From Gemmatimonadota bacterium (GTDB taxonomy: Bacteria > Gemmatimonadota > Gemmatimonadetes > Gemmatimonadales > Gemmatimonadaceae): 64,000 nt of DNA. The stretch's first letter is position 1. Every line of letters starts with the position of its first letter. The stretch is from NCBI GenBank assembly GCA_016719105.1, contig JADKAQ010000004.1:1-64000 (forward strand), in the 5' to 3' direction. Both the position numbers and the translations under genes were made by a program. The notes beneath the pieces were generated by a model. The model was given only the letters and a program-made list of their open reading frames with translations. It had not been told where the DNA came from and did no database searches. Shown here one piece after another: positions 8,664-16,602 of the stretch.

Positions 8664-10304
8664 TCACCTCGCGCGGGAACTGGCCGACACGGGAACGCGC
8701 CCGAGGGCACGGTCGACACCCGCATCTGCGAGGAGGAAATCGGCCGTCGCCTGGGCCAGGTTGGTGCGCGCCTGCAGGAGGGCGAGCCGCCCATCCGACA
8801 CCTCGAGCTGCGTCGCCAATCCCTGCTCGTAGCGGAGCACCGTGAGGTCGTGGACGCGCTGTGCCTGCTCGACGTTGCGCGTCCTCGCGGCAATGCTCGA
8901 GAGTGCGCGGGCGCGCTCGCCGCGTGCGCGTTGGTATTCCACCTGCACCCCTTCGCGTAGCTGCCCGAGCTGCAGCCGCGATTTGTCCAGCTCGATCTGC
9001 GCCTCATGCAGCTCCGCCATGCGCCGGAAGCCGGTGAAGAGCGGCAGCTGCACGGCGACCGACGCCGAGACGTCGCGCCGGAGCGGCGTCCCCGACAGGC
9101 CGAATACACGGTCGGGAAAGAGCTGCCCCCCGTAGTTCATCTGGAGCGCGACCGACGGGAGGAAGTTCCCGCGCGCGATCGTCACCTGCCGTTCGCGGAT
9201 CGAGACCTGTCGGTCGGCGGCGGTGACCAGCGGGCGATCGTCGGCCATCCGCGTGGGATCGGGGTCGGCGGTGGTATCGACGAACGTCGGCGCCACCAGC
9301 GCCGTCGTGAGACGAATGGGCTGCGTCAGCGGCAGGTCGACGAGCCGCTTGAGGTCGAGCAGCGACACCTCGGCCGCGTTGCGCGCCTCGACCAGTTGCG
9401 GGCGCAGGTTCTCAGTCGCCACGTCGGCTCGCAGCACTTCCAGCTCGGAGGCGCTTCCTGCCTTGAGCCTCAATCGCTCCTGCGCCAGGAAGCGCTCCGC
9501 CTGATCGAGCGCGGCCTGCGCGATCTGCTCCAACTGCTGGGAGAGTGCTGCGCGCACATAGGCGCGCCGTACCTGGAGCGCGACTTCCGACACCTGCTCG
9601 CGGAAGTCCAGGCTCGCCATGTCGCGATAGGCCGACGCGATCTTGAGCGCCGAGCCCACGCGTCCGCCGGAATACAGCACCTGCGTCCCCTTGATGCTCC
9701 CCACGTAGGTGTTGGGACGCCCGAACGGGAGACTGCTGAAGAGCGAGGCGATTCCGCCCAACCCCGCCTTGGCGGCGTTGTCCTCCAGATACTTGAGCCG
9801 CTCGTTCACGCTCCCGGTCGAATCAGGTTCGAATCGCATCGAGTCGGGGAGCGTCACCGCCCCCGTGTTGAACGGCGAGCGATACGTCCGGGTGTAGGAG
9901 AGCGACGCATCAACCTGCGGGAGCGCCTGCGCCCGCACCGCCGTCACCTGTGCGCCGGCGAGCGAGACCTGCGCCCGCGCCAGTCGGACCTCCTGGCTCT
10001 CGCCAAGTGCGCGTGCAAGCGCTTGCTCGAGCGTGAGCGCCACGCTGTCATCTGCTGCGACTGCCTGACGAGTGCCGTCGGTACTCAACGCGACGCCCAC
10101 ACGCGGACTGGACTGCGCCTTCACCGCCACCGGACCTAGAGCGAGCAGGGCGAGCAGCGCGAGTAACGCCGTGGCCGAGAGCTCATCTCGCCTTCTCAGA
10201 GCGTCAAACCGGTGCGGTTCGGCCGATGCCCGAGCCACCCGGGGATTTCGATTGTAAGTGCGCACTTGCTGACACGCGTCTGGTGAACTGAAAGTAGAAC
10301 ACAA
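8664..10304 (-). CDS. TolC-family outer-membrane efflux channel
   Basis: Outer-membrane efflux protein with two repeated helical/beta halves. Landmarks are LTLEQALARALGESQEVRLA near the start of the mature protein, VDASLSYTRTYRSPF, the second-half QVSIRERQVTIARGNFLP and VAVQLPLFTGFRRMAELHEA. The signal peptide is ALLALLALLALGPVAVKAQ. The frame is open to a TTG at 10304, but that codon lies inside an inverted repeat; a start further in, at GTG about 10265 or nearer the signal peptide, is more likely. First gene of the minus-strand tolC-mfp-rnd-tetR operon. Confidence 0.92.
   Translation of the reverse strand: MCSTFSSPDACQQVRTYNRNPRVARASAEPHRFDALRRRDELSATALLALLALLALGPVAVKAQSSPRVGVALSTDGTRQAVAADDSVALTLEQALARALGESQEVRLARAQVSLAGAQVTAVRAQALPQVDASLSYTRTYRSPFNTGAVTLPDSMRFEPDSTGSVNERLKYLEDNAAKAGLGGIASLFSSLPFGRPNTYVGSIKGTQVLYSGGRVGSALKIASAYRDMASLDFREQVSEVALQVRRAYVRAALSQQLEQIAQAALDQAERFLAQERLRLKAGSASELEVLRADVATENLRPQLVEARNAAEVSLLDLKRLVDLPLTQPIRLTTALVAPTFVDTTADPDPTRMADDRPLVTAADRQVSIRERQVTIARGNFLPSVALQMNYGGQLFPDRVFGLSGTPLRRDVSASVAVQLPLFTGFRRMAELHEAQIELDKSRLQLGQLREGVQVEYQRARGERARALSSIAARTRNVEQAQRVHDLTVLRYEQGLATQLEVSDGRLALLQARTNLAQATADFLLADAGVDRALGRVPVSASSRAR
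10256..10267. promoter_or_regulatory. Perfect palindrome AAGTGCGCACTT, candidate operator
   Basis: A 12-bp perfect palindrome at the 5' end of the tolC-like gene, between the efflux operon and the divergent tetR. TetR proteins bind such symmetric sites, and two tetR genes flank this interval. No promoter elements were confirmed. Confidence 0.4.
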
Positions 10305-10313
10305 TTTCTACTT
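10292..10313. promoter_or_regulatory. Inverted repeat AAGTAGAA-N6-TTCTACTT, candidate TetR operator
   Basis: Perfect 8-bp half-sites separated by six bases in the AT-rich intergenic region between the tolC-like gene (minus) and the second tetR (plus). Location, symmetry and size fit a TetR-family operator that would control both divergent promoters. Confidence 0.55.
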
Positions 10314-10462
10314 GCAACGTAGAGGGGCGCTTTCTAAAATGTCAATCCTAGAATGACGGTTCTGTTTTGAAGTCGTCACATGTCGAAAGCACGGGCGCGC
10401 GTGCTGGGGAGTCGGAAGGGAACGAGCCAATGCGCGGTCCCTCATCATGGTCGGAGGTGGCG

Positions 10463-11104
10463 ATGAACGACGAAACGCGAGACACGGGCGAGAGCGCCGC
10501 GCAGCGACGCCCGCGTCAGGAGCGTGGCCGGCGCCGCGTCGATGAGATCCTCGACGCCGCCGAGTCGCTGATCGTCGAGGTGGGCGCCACCGCCTGCTCG
10601 GTCCAGGAGTTGGCGCGACGCGCCGGATCGTCGGTCGGGTCGATGTACCACTTCTTCCCGACCAAGGACGCCATCTTCGACGCCCTGCGTGTCCGCTACG
10701 CCGCCGAGGGGCACGCCATGGCGGCCGAGATCCACGCGCAGGCCGCCGAGTGGGCGCGCCTTCCGTTTTCGGAGTTCGTCGATCGAATGCTCGCCCTGAT
10801 GACCGACTTCATGGCGCGCACCCCTGCCTACTTCGTGCTCAACAGCATGGAGTCAGGGCCCGCCATCAAGGACGCGGCGGCGCATGTCGCGGTTGGAGAA
10901 GCGCTCATGGCCCTCCTCTCCGCGCGTGACCCTTCCGCCTCGCGCGCCGACTGCTCGAGGCGCGTCGAGGTACTGATGGTGATCGGCGACGGGATCGTCT
11001 CGCAGCTTGGGCGCGCCGCTTCGACCGAGCGCCCGCGATACATGGACGAGCTGCGTCGCGCCATTCTCGGGTACCTCGGCACGTACGAAGAGGCGCAGCA
11101 GTAG
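10463..11104 (+). CDS. TetR-family repressor divergent from the efflux operon
   Basis: 213 residues from ATG 10463, chosen because GGAGGTGG lies just upstream; earlier in-frame ATGs at 10367 and 10430 lack such a site. The helix-turn-helix is at about residues 20-65 (RVDEILDAAESLIVEVG, SVQELARRAGSSVGSMYHFF), followed by a C-terminal helical domain like the large TetR effector domains. Being divergent from tolC-mfp-rnd, with palindromes between the two, it probably represses the pump. Unlike the TetR at 3377 it is not in the operon. The ligand is unknown. Confidence 0.9.
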   Translation: MNDETRDTGESAAQRRPRQERGRRRVDEILDAAESLIVEVGATACSVQELARRAGSSVGSMYHFFPTKDAIFDALRVRYAAEGHAMAAEIHAQAAEWARLPFSEFVDRMLALMTDFMARTPAYFVLNSMESGPAIKDAAAHVAVGEALMALLSARDPSASRADCSRRVEVLMVIGDGIVSQLGRAASTERPRYMDELRRAILGYLGTYEEAQQ

Positions 11105-11181
11105 CTCGACCATTCGCACGATCATCGGCTCCCACCTATACTCGCCGCGCCCGACTTCCCCCTCGAGCCGCGGAGCAATTC

Positions 11182-12560
11182 GTGTCAAAGCCTGTGATCC
11201 TTACGGTCGACGACGATCCATCCGTCCTCGCCGCCATCGAGCGCGACCTGCGGCGCCGGTATCGCGATGACTATCGGGTGATGAAGGCCGCGTCGGGGGG
11301 CGCAGCGCTGGAGGCCGCCCGCGAACTGGCCGCGCGCAACACGCTGATCGCGCTCTTCCTCGTCGATCAGCGAATGCCGGGGATATCGGGGACCGAACTG
11401 CTGCGCGAGGTGAAAGCGCTGCACCCGAACGCCAGGCGCGTCCTCCTGACCGCCTACGCCGACACCGATGTCGCGATCTCGGGGATCAACGACGTCGGGC
11501 TCGATTACTATCTCGTGAAGCCGTGGGATCCGCCGGAGCAGCGGCTCTATCCGGTGCTGGACGATCTGCTGGCCGAATGGCGCGCCCGCGTCATTCCCTC
11601 GTTCGAGGGGATCCGCGTCCTCGGCTCGCAGTGGTCGCCCCCGTCGTTCCTCGTCCGTGAGTTTCTCTCGCGCAACCGCGTCCCGTACGAGTGGGTCGAC
11701 CTCGACGCCGACGCGACGGCTCGCGCCCTGGCCGAGTCCGTCGCCGGCGACCTCACGCGGCTGCCGGTGGTGCTCTTCCCGGACGGCACGCATCTCGTCG
11801 CACCGACGCAGATGGCACTCGCCACCAAGTCAGGAATGCAGACGCAGGCGAGTCGCCCGTTCTACGATGTGGTGATCGTCGGCGGTGGGCCGGCGGGGCT
11901 CGCCAACGCGGTCTACGCGGCGTCCGAGGGACTACGCACCGTGATCGTGGGAGGAGAGGCCGCGGGCGGACAGGCGGGGACGAGTTCGATGATCGAGAAC
12001 TATCTCGGCTTTCCGGCGGGCGTGTCCGGTGCCGATCTGGCGCATCGCGCCACCACCCAGGCCAGGCGATTCGGCGCCGAGATCCTCACGGGCCAGGAGG
12101 TGGTGGGGTTGCGTCGCGAGGACTCGTACCGCGTCGTGATCCTCTCTGACGGCACCGAACTCACCACGCGCCGATGGCCTCGGAGCGCGCCATGTCACAG
12201 TACCTCGTCGATCGCATCCACTCCACGCCGAATATCGAAGTGGTTGGCAACGGCGAAATCGAGTGCGTGCAGGGCGACACTGAAGTGCGCACGGTCGAGT
12301 TGAAGTCGGTCAAGACCGAGGAGCGAATCACGATTGCGGCGTCGGCGCTGTTCATCTTCATCGGGGTGCAGCCGCATACCAAGCCGTTCATCGACCTGCT
12401 GGCGTGCGACGCGTCGGGCTTCATCCTCGCGGGCGCCGACATCCCGGTCGAGCATGGTCGTCCGCGCGGTTGGCCGCTGGCGCGCGCCCGCTACATGTTC
12501 GAAACGAACGTCGCCGACGTGATTGCAGCTGGCGACATCCGCTCCGGCGCCAATCGGCGT
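11182..12560 (+). pseudogene. Receiver domain-thioredoxin reductase fusion, internally deleted and 3'-truncated
   Basis: Starts at GTG 11182 with a GGAG site. Residues 1-120 are a CheY-like receiver: VDDDPS acidic pocket, phospho-acceptor Asp in LFLVDQRMPG, Thr in LLTAYADT, Lys in YLVKPWD. A thioredoxin-like linker follows, then a thioredoxin-reductase FAD domain (DVVIVGGGPAGLANAVYAAS, GEAAGGQAG). At about 12170 the frame breaks and the whole NADPH-binding motif is missing. Similarity resumes in another frame (SQYLVDRIHSTPNIEVVGNG, FIGVQPHTKP) and stops at VIAAGDIRSGANRR, where attC D begins. The intact family has a further short C-terminal helix. This is a dead copy whose 3' end was lost at the integron border. 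Confidence 0.85.
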
Positions 12561-12644
12561 CGTAGCTCAGCTGCGGCCGAAGGACATAGAGCGCGCGCCG
12601 CGCGCGTACAATCGTTCGGCCGACTGCTGCAGCGTGTGTTATGC
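12561..12644 (-). other. attC: attC recombination site D, distal core lost
   Basis: The right core GTTATGC (12638-12644) and both inner arms (AGCTGCGGCCGAA / TTCGGCCGACTGCTGC) are present, but no RYYYAAC core exists on the left: sequence passes directly into the truncated reductase gene at about 12560. It marks the distal border of the right-hand array and suggests deletion or use of a non-canonical target. Confidence 0.75.
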
Positions 12645-13400
12645 CGCGTCGGATTGAGGTGGCGACAGCAGCCATGAGTCACGACGGAAGTCGTCGTACA
12701 GGTAGATCCTGTCAAATGCGCTCGCGAAGGGCGGCTGAAGCACAGACGGATCGAAGGACATTGCGGACGAAAGCCGAGAAGAACGAAAGGCGATCAACAA
12801 CCAGGCGCGATCCACCCTCGTGAGATAGCGGGGGAGCAGGCGCTCCTTGGTCGCGACCACCTCGGCCAACTTGGCTCGCTCAATTGGTGCAATCCACGCA
12901 AACCCCGGCGCCATCCAGAAGTGTTGTGCGGCGCGTTCGGGGTAATGTACCGTCATGGCCACTACGGCGTCCCATACGTCGGCGAGTCGTTCATCTCCGT
13001 CACCAAGCGTCACCGAAGTGCCTGGCGCGATGGGCGACTCGTGGCGGACAATACTGACTAGTCGCTGAGCAAGCGAAGCGAGATCGCGGCCGCTTGGTTG
13101 CCAATGCTGGCTGAAGTGAACGGACACCGCGAGCGGTGGATCGCCGCCCTGGAGCATGAGATCCTGCGCGTTCGCGAGCACGCTGGCACGCGCCGACTCA
13201 AGCGCTTGTGGCGGCGAGGTGGACGCGCCGGATGCGACGAACAGCTCCGTCACCTCGATGCCGACCCTGCGTTCTTTGCCGCGCACGATGAAGTCAGGCG
13301 CCTCCGAGGGCTCAACATCGCCGTCAGGAAAACGGGTGCACACATCGCGGAAGCGCGTCAGAAGCGCTAGCTCGGCGCCCTTCTTCGTCGCACGGGTCAC
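12639..13400 (-). CDS. Unknown cassette protein with a nuclease-like PD...ExT motif
   Basis: 253 residues, soluble, no signal peptide, occupying almost the whole cassette; its TAA stop lies inside the GCATAAC core of attC D. Residues 30-55 contain PDFIVRGKERRVGIEVTELF, whose spacing resembles the PD-(D/E)xK fold (PD, then ExT instead of ExK). The later part (VSVHFSQHW, ITVHYPERAAQHFW-like, LPRYLTRVDRAWLLIAF) matches no family I know. A DNA-acting role is inference from the motif only. This is one of the few cassette genes with an uninterrupted frame. Confidence 0.65.
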   Translation of the reverse strand: MTRATKKGAELALLTRFRDVCTRFPDGDVEPSEAPDFIVRGKERRVGIEVTELFVASGASTSPPQALESARASVLANAQDLMLQGGDPPLAVSVHFSQHWQPSGRDLASLAQRLVSIVRHESPIAPGTSVTLGDGDERLADVWDAVVAMTVHYPERAAQHFWMAPGFAWIAPIERAKLAEVVATKERLLPRYLTRVDRAWLLIAFRSSRLSSAMSFDPSVLQPPFASAFDRIYLYDDFRRDSWLLSPPQSDAA

Positions 13401-13419
13401 ATCGCGTGATTGTTCGGCG

Positions 13420-13516
13420 GCATAACGTCCAGTTCAGCAGCGAGGGCAGCATACAAAGTGCGGCCGGAGGCCGCACGTATCATCAACGCCCTCGTCTGCT
13501 GCAACGATAGTTGTAC
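13420..13516 (-). other. attC: attC recombination site E
   Basis: A 97-bp site from GCATAAC (13420-13426) to GTTGTAC (13510-13516) with hairpin GTGCGGCCGGAGGCCGCAC. The arms GTTCAGCAGCGAGGGC and GCCCTCGTCTGCTGCAAC pair with two extra bases in the right arm. It is closely similar to sites B and C in the left array piece. Confidence 0.9.
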
Positions 13517-13522
13517 CGCGCG

Positions 13523-13681
13523 CTATTTCTTAGGAGCTGGATTGCTCGGCGGCGGTGGTGGCGGGCCCTGCGGGGCCGTCTTTGGCGCCGGTGGCGTTAC
13601 TGTCGTGCGAGCGCCCTCGTCGATGCGGCCGGGATGATCCGCGGGCGGCGTTGTCTGAATTCTAAAGCCCTCCTTCGACAT
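13523..13681 (-). CDS. Small proline-rich protein, second gene of a cassette
   Basis: 52 residues starting at ATG 13681, overlapping the stop of the DUF6338-like gene. The N-terminus MSKEGFRIQTTPPADHPGR is followed by a proline-rich tail (GPPPPPPSNPAPKK). Translational coupling and its place before attC E suggest it belongs with the membrane protein upstream. No family recognised; a non-functional tail is possible. Confidence 0.4.
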   Translation of the reverse strand: MSKEGFRIQTTPPADHPGRIDEGARTTVTPPAPKTAPQGPPPPPPSNPAPKK

Positions 13682-14357
13682 TCGGAGCCTCCCTCGCAAA
13701 GAGTGGATGACCGACTGCTGGACCAACCCTCTCATCACCTACGCTGGCCACTGCTCCCACACTTTGCACCAGTCGCGCCGGAATGTGCATAGCGGAGTAG
13801 TTGCTCGCGACGTATTCCCCGGTCGCGCCGTCGCGCAGCGCAGGCTCGCGTAGAATGAGGTCGCGCTCGGAGTCCTGGACGCCAGTGTCCGCAAATGCGA
13901 GGATGCCGGCCCAGACATCGCCGGTAGTAAGCGTCACCACGATCCATCGCTCTCGCACGCATGAGGAAACGAACTCGGACCAGGCGGACGGGTGCTTGCT
14001 CGCACCGGCGGCCTGCGACACGAGGGCATGAACCTTCGCGGCAGAGAAGCCAATGAGCGCGGAGCCCATGAGATGCCCCGCAAACGGAATCAGCACCAAG
14101 AGAAGCTGTGATGCCTTGAGTGAGAGGTAGGTGCTAGGAATGACATGGGCCGCCGGGAGGAAGTCGAGCCATGCCGCGACGACTGCGTAGAGGAGAAGGC
14201 CAAGCGCGGAGAAGGCGACATGCTGCACGGCGGCTTGCCACTCCTTCTGCCGCCAGTCGGAGGAAACCGTTTGGGTAAACGCGTAGACGCCGCACGCGCC
14301 TGGCACGATGGCCAGAACTACGACTAGGAATGCGGCGGCGGAGGTCGGCACCCTCAA
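13662..14357 (-). CDS. DUF6338-like membrane protein in a cassette
   Basis: 231 residues. Three hydrophobic N-terminal segments (about residues 5-28, 45-65 and 82-105) are followed by a soluble domain beginning near residue 120. That domain contains SAWSEFVSSCVRERWIVVTL, GDVWAGILAFADTG, SERDLILREPALRD and YSAMHIPARLV. This order (hydrophobic anchor, W-x-V-T-L, G-x-x-G strand, DLxL, late ligand-like strand) is how I remember DUF6338 proteins, whose function is unknown. The cassette boundary attC F is upstream and the small proline-rich gene downstream. Confidence 0.6.
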   Translation of the reverse strand: MRVPTSAAAFLVVVLAIVPGACGVYAFTQTVSSDWRQKEWQAAVQHVAFSALGLLLYAVVAAWLDFLPAAHVIPSTYLSLKASQLLLVLIPFAGHLMGSALIGFSAAKVHALVSQAAGASKHPSAWSEFVSSCVRERWIVVTLTTGDVWAGILAFADTGVQDSERDLILREPALRDGATGEYVASNYSAMHIPARLVQSVGAVASVGDERVGPAVGHPLFAREAPNVEGGL

Positions 14358-14375
14358 TGTCTCCTAACTTTGGCG

Positions 14376-14469
14376 GTATAACGTTTGGGTTCACCTGCAG
14401 CCGAAGGCTATCGCGCGAGCGGAGCGAGCGTACCATAACTCGGCTGACTGGTGCAACCCTCTGTTATGC
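14376..14469 (-). other. attC: attC recombination site F
   Basis: A 94-bp site between GTATAAC (14376-14382) and GTTATGC (14463-14469). The inner arms GGTTCACCTGCAGCCGA and TCGGCTGACTGGTGCAACC pair with an extra base in the right arm. Nearly identical to site G. Confidence 0.85.
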
Positions 14470-14781
14470 GACGCGCAGGGGCTTGATGCGGGCGACGTCG
14501 TCCTTGATCCGCTTGTCCGGCCTCCCAGAGATCGACATTGCGCTGGGCGTTGAGCCAGAACTCTGCGCTGTTGCCGAAGAGCCGGGGGAGAGCCGGAGCG
14601 CCATCTCAGGACGGAGGGCGCGCCGCTCGCGGAGCAGTTCGTTGACGGACTGCCAGGACACGCCCAACGCCTCCGCCAGCCCGGCGACGGTGAGCGCGTA
14701 GTCGGGCATGAAGTCCTCGCGGAGCATCTCCCCGGGGTGGGTGGGCCGCCGCTTCATGGTACGGGGATGCGGGATACTCAT
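14464..14781 (-). CDS. higA: HigA-type antitoxin, middle segment out of frame
   Basis: XRE-family antitoxin of a HigBA module. MKRRPTHPGEMLREDFMPDY and the helix-turn-helix LTVAGLAEALGVSWQSVNELLRER are typical of HigA/VapI. After MALRLS the original sequence RLFGNSAEFWLNAQRNVDLW is readable in another frame, and the first frame returns at DKRIKDDVARIKPLRVA. Two compensating one-base shifts thus scramble about 20 residues; the first is at a run of C. The stop lies in the attC F core. It would neutralise HigB and repress the pair. Function depends on whether the shifts are real. Confidence 0.8.
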   Translation of the reverse strand: MSIPHPRTMKRRPTHPGEMLREDFMPDYALTVAGLAEALGVSWQSVNELLRERRALRPEMALRLSPGSSATAQSSGSTPSAMSISGRPDKRIKDDVARIKPLRVA

Positions 14782-14796
14782 GCGAAGCACTCCAGC

Positions 14797-15069
14797 CTAG
14801 TGATAGTCGCACACTTCGACGTCGTAGGCATCGCCGTCGACAAAGCGGAAACAAATGCGCCACTGATCGTTCACGGCAATCGCATGCTGGCCCTGCCGAT
14901 CGCCGCGCAGCGCATGCAGGCGATTGCCGGGGGGCACTTTCAGGTCGTCGAGGACGTCGCCAGGTCACATGCTCCAGCTTGCGCGCCGCGCCACGTCGGG
15001 CGGAAAGCGCTTGGCCGCGCCCGTGGCAAACAGGTCCTGCGTGCGTTTGTCGGCGAACGACTTGATCAC
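14797..15069 (-). pseudogene. higB: HigB-type RelE-superfamily mRNA-cleaving toxin, frame-disrupted
   Basis: Starts at GTG 15069 (VIKSFADKRTQDLFATG) and ends at TAG 14797, 15 bases before higA: the usual toxin-first order. Length is 273 bases, a multiple of three, as for an intact 90-residue HigB. Two compensating shifts around KLEHVT nevertheless create a TGA after about 33 codons. The second half reads LDDLKVPPGNRLHALRGDRQ, then AIAVNDQWRICFRFVDG, the HigB core with its C-terminal basic/aromatic residues. As written it would not produce toxin. TA cassettes are known stabilisers of chromosomal integron arrays. Confidence 0.8.
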
Positions 15070-15121
15070 GCGTCAAGTGTAACGCATCACGTGACGCATG
15101 TCAAATGGCGTCAGTCGGTTC

Positions 15122-15214
15122 GCATAACGTTTGGTTCACCTGCAGCCGAATTCGATCGTGCGAGCGCAGCGAGCATACATCTGCTCGGCTGTCTGGTGCA
15201 ACCGAGTGTTATAC
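15122..15214 (-). other. attC: attC recombination site G
   Basis: A 93-bp site from GCATAAC (15122-15128) to GTTATAC (15208-15214). Arms GGTTCACCTGCAGCCGA and TCGGCTGTCTGGTGCAACC pair with one extra base in the right arm. The stop of the gene at 15209 lies in the right core. Confidence 0.88.
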
Positions 15215-15829
15215 GGCACGGCGCCGAAACAAGGCGGCCAATCGATAGCCCAGACGACCAAGATGGCCCAGCTCATGCAACGCCGCCAGCTCGCGCTCGC
15301 GGCGGGCACGATTCGAGAACAGCTCATCGGGATTCTCCAAGCGCTCTTCGGCCTCATCAACCAGCCGATCCGCACCGGGTATGCGACGCGCGAACGCCGC
15401 CTCCTGGCGTACGCAGACGCGTTCGATTCGGCCGCGTGCCGCCTCATGGTATCGAAAGCCGGCGCGCGCGAGGCGCGCGTGCGCGCCCTCGTGCACTAGC
15501 GTAAGCGCCAAGTGAGCAGGCGTTGTGGCGTCCGAGGTGACGTAGTCGAAGTCGAGTACGCACATGCGAAGCTCGTAGCGGCACTGCGCAATCGCGGCTG
15601 GTGCCCGAACACCCACACGCGAGGCAAGTCGCGGCGCAGGTACCGAGGCGGCGCTCGTCATGCTCTGCGAGAAGTGCCACCGCCGCGGCGACCTTCTCGA
15701 AGATGACCGTGCGCTCGCGGCGAAGGGGAGCAGGGCGCGGACATCAAATCCGCTCACTTCTCTCCGACGGCCGAATCGGTACGCGAACCGAAGGAATCGG
15801 TCGGCTGCCGATGAATGGTGCGCACGCAC
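15209..15829 (-). CDS. HEGAH-motif zinc-peptidase-like cassette protein, N-terminal frame doubtful
   Basis: The C-terminal 120 residues are convincing: MCVLDFDYVTSDATTPAHLA, then TLVHEGAHARL with an HExxH zinc-binding signature, then a third potential ligand region FRYHEAARGRIERVCVRQE and a helical tail. The N-terminal part looks shifted: in neighbouring frames one reads ERTVIFEKVAAAVALLAEHD and RRDLPRVWVF, more protein-like than the annotated frame, so two indels near 15600-15700 are likely. The TAA stop is inside attC G. A small soluble metallopeptidase-like protein is inferred; its substrate is unknown. Confidence 0.65.
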   Translation of the reverse strand: MRAHHSSAADRFLRFAYRFGRRREVSGFDVRALLPFAASARSSSRRSPRRWHFSQSMTSAASVPAPRLASRVGVRAPAAIAQCRYELRMCVLDFDYVTSDATTPAHLALTLVHEGAHARLARAGFRYHEAARGRIERVCVRQEAAFARRIPGADRLVDEAEERLENPDELFSNRARRERELAALHELGHLGRLGYRLAALFRRRAV

Positions 15830-15853
15830 AAGAGTCCCTAGGTCGGATCTGCC

Positions 15854-15942
15854 GTATAACGTGTGGTTCAGCTGCGCGCGAAGGCAACCGAGCGAGCGCA
15901 GGGAGCCTCACAGCTCGCCCGTCGCTGCAACTGTCGTTACAG
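15854..15942 (-). other. attC: attC recombination site H
   Basis: An 89-bp site from GTATAAC (15854-15860) to GTTACAG (15936-15942). Arms GTTCAGCTGCGCGCGA and TCGCCCGTCGCTGCAAC pair imperfectly. It is the attC nearest the integrase, and its right core departs from GTTRRRY. Confidence 0.7.
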
Positions 15943-16465
15943 CGCGGGGCCGGACCGGTGGGTGCGGTTGCATCGTGCCAGCGCCTGCGCACGGGTCCTG
16001 GCGCGCGGGCCTGCGCACAGCGCTTGGCGAGGCACGCGGGTTCCGACACGGACATCCGGAGAGCCCCGTGTGGGCCGACGGCCGCGACGGGCCAAGCGTG
16101 CGAGGCCCAACCGGTGAGTTCGAGAAGGGCGCGACGGGCGGCGCGCCACGCCCGGCGGCAGCGGCGGGGGGCGGCAGCGCCACACGGGCTCGCCGGGGCC
16201 GCCCGCCGGGGCCCCCCGGCCGCCCCGGGCCCCCCCGGGCCGACCGCCGGGGCCACGCGAACCGGCCCCGCCCCGCCCCCCCGCGCGGGCGGCGGCCCGC
16301 CCCCTCGCCGCCGCGGGGCTCCGCCCCGCCGGCGGGGCCCGTGCGGCCGGCGCGCGGACCGGGCCCGTCCCCGGCGGGCGGGCCCCGCGGGGTAACGTGC
16401 ATTGATCAGTCTACCGATGTCCCGCACCTCGTACTCACCACGGGCATGATCGGCGACCTATTGCA
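15943..16465 (-). other. First cassette region, extreme-GC low-complexity sequence, no confident gene
   Basis: Between attC H and the putative attI. From about 16128 to 16395 the sequence is almost pure G/C (long runs of C, GGGCC and CCGCGG) and ends abruptly at GGGGTAACGTGCATTGATC. On the minus strand a normal-looking start (EYEVRDIGRLINARYPA, from about 16440) runs straight into Arg/Pro/Gly/Ala low complexity, so a real gene may have been overwritten or interrupted. I see no supportable product. The block may be a sequence-consensus artefact. Confidence 0.4.
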
Positions 16466-16600
16466 GGATAACGCCGGACTCCCGGTCCGGCCAGAATGCT
16501 GCAAGTCCGCAACACGTCAGGTCTTACCCTGCGCTCGTCGTAGCGGGGATATCGCGTTATCCGTGCGTAGAGCAGGGGATAACCCGACTCGGCACGAGAG
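16463..16600 (-). other. attI: Candidate attI region downstream of intI
   Basis: Between the intI stop and the first cassette, the minus strand has two GTTATCC cores (16466-16472 and 16577-16583) 111 bp apart in similar contexts (GCAGGATAAC and GCAGGGGATAAC on plus), plus one GTTATCC on plus (16556-16562). attI sites contain a GTTRRRY-like core beside repeated integrase-binding sites. No experimental consensus exists for this family, so the placement is an inference from position. Confidence 0.35.
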
Positions 16601-16602
16601 CG

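Noticed and set aside
15744..16427. 227-codon minus ORF over the extreme-GC block
   Set aside because: Composition is Arg/Pro/Gly/Ala low complexity and the frame crosses attC H; not supportable as a gene.
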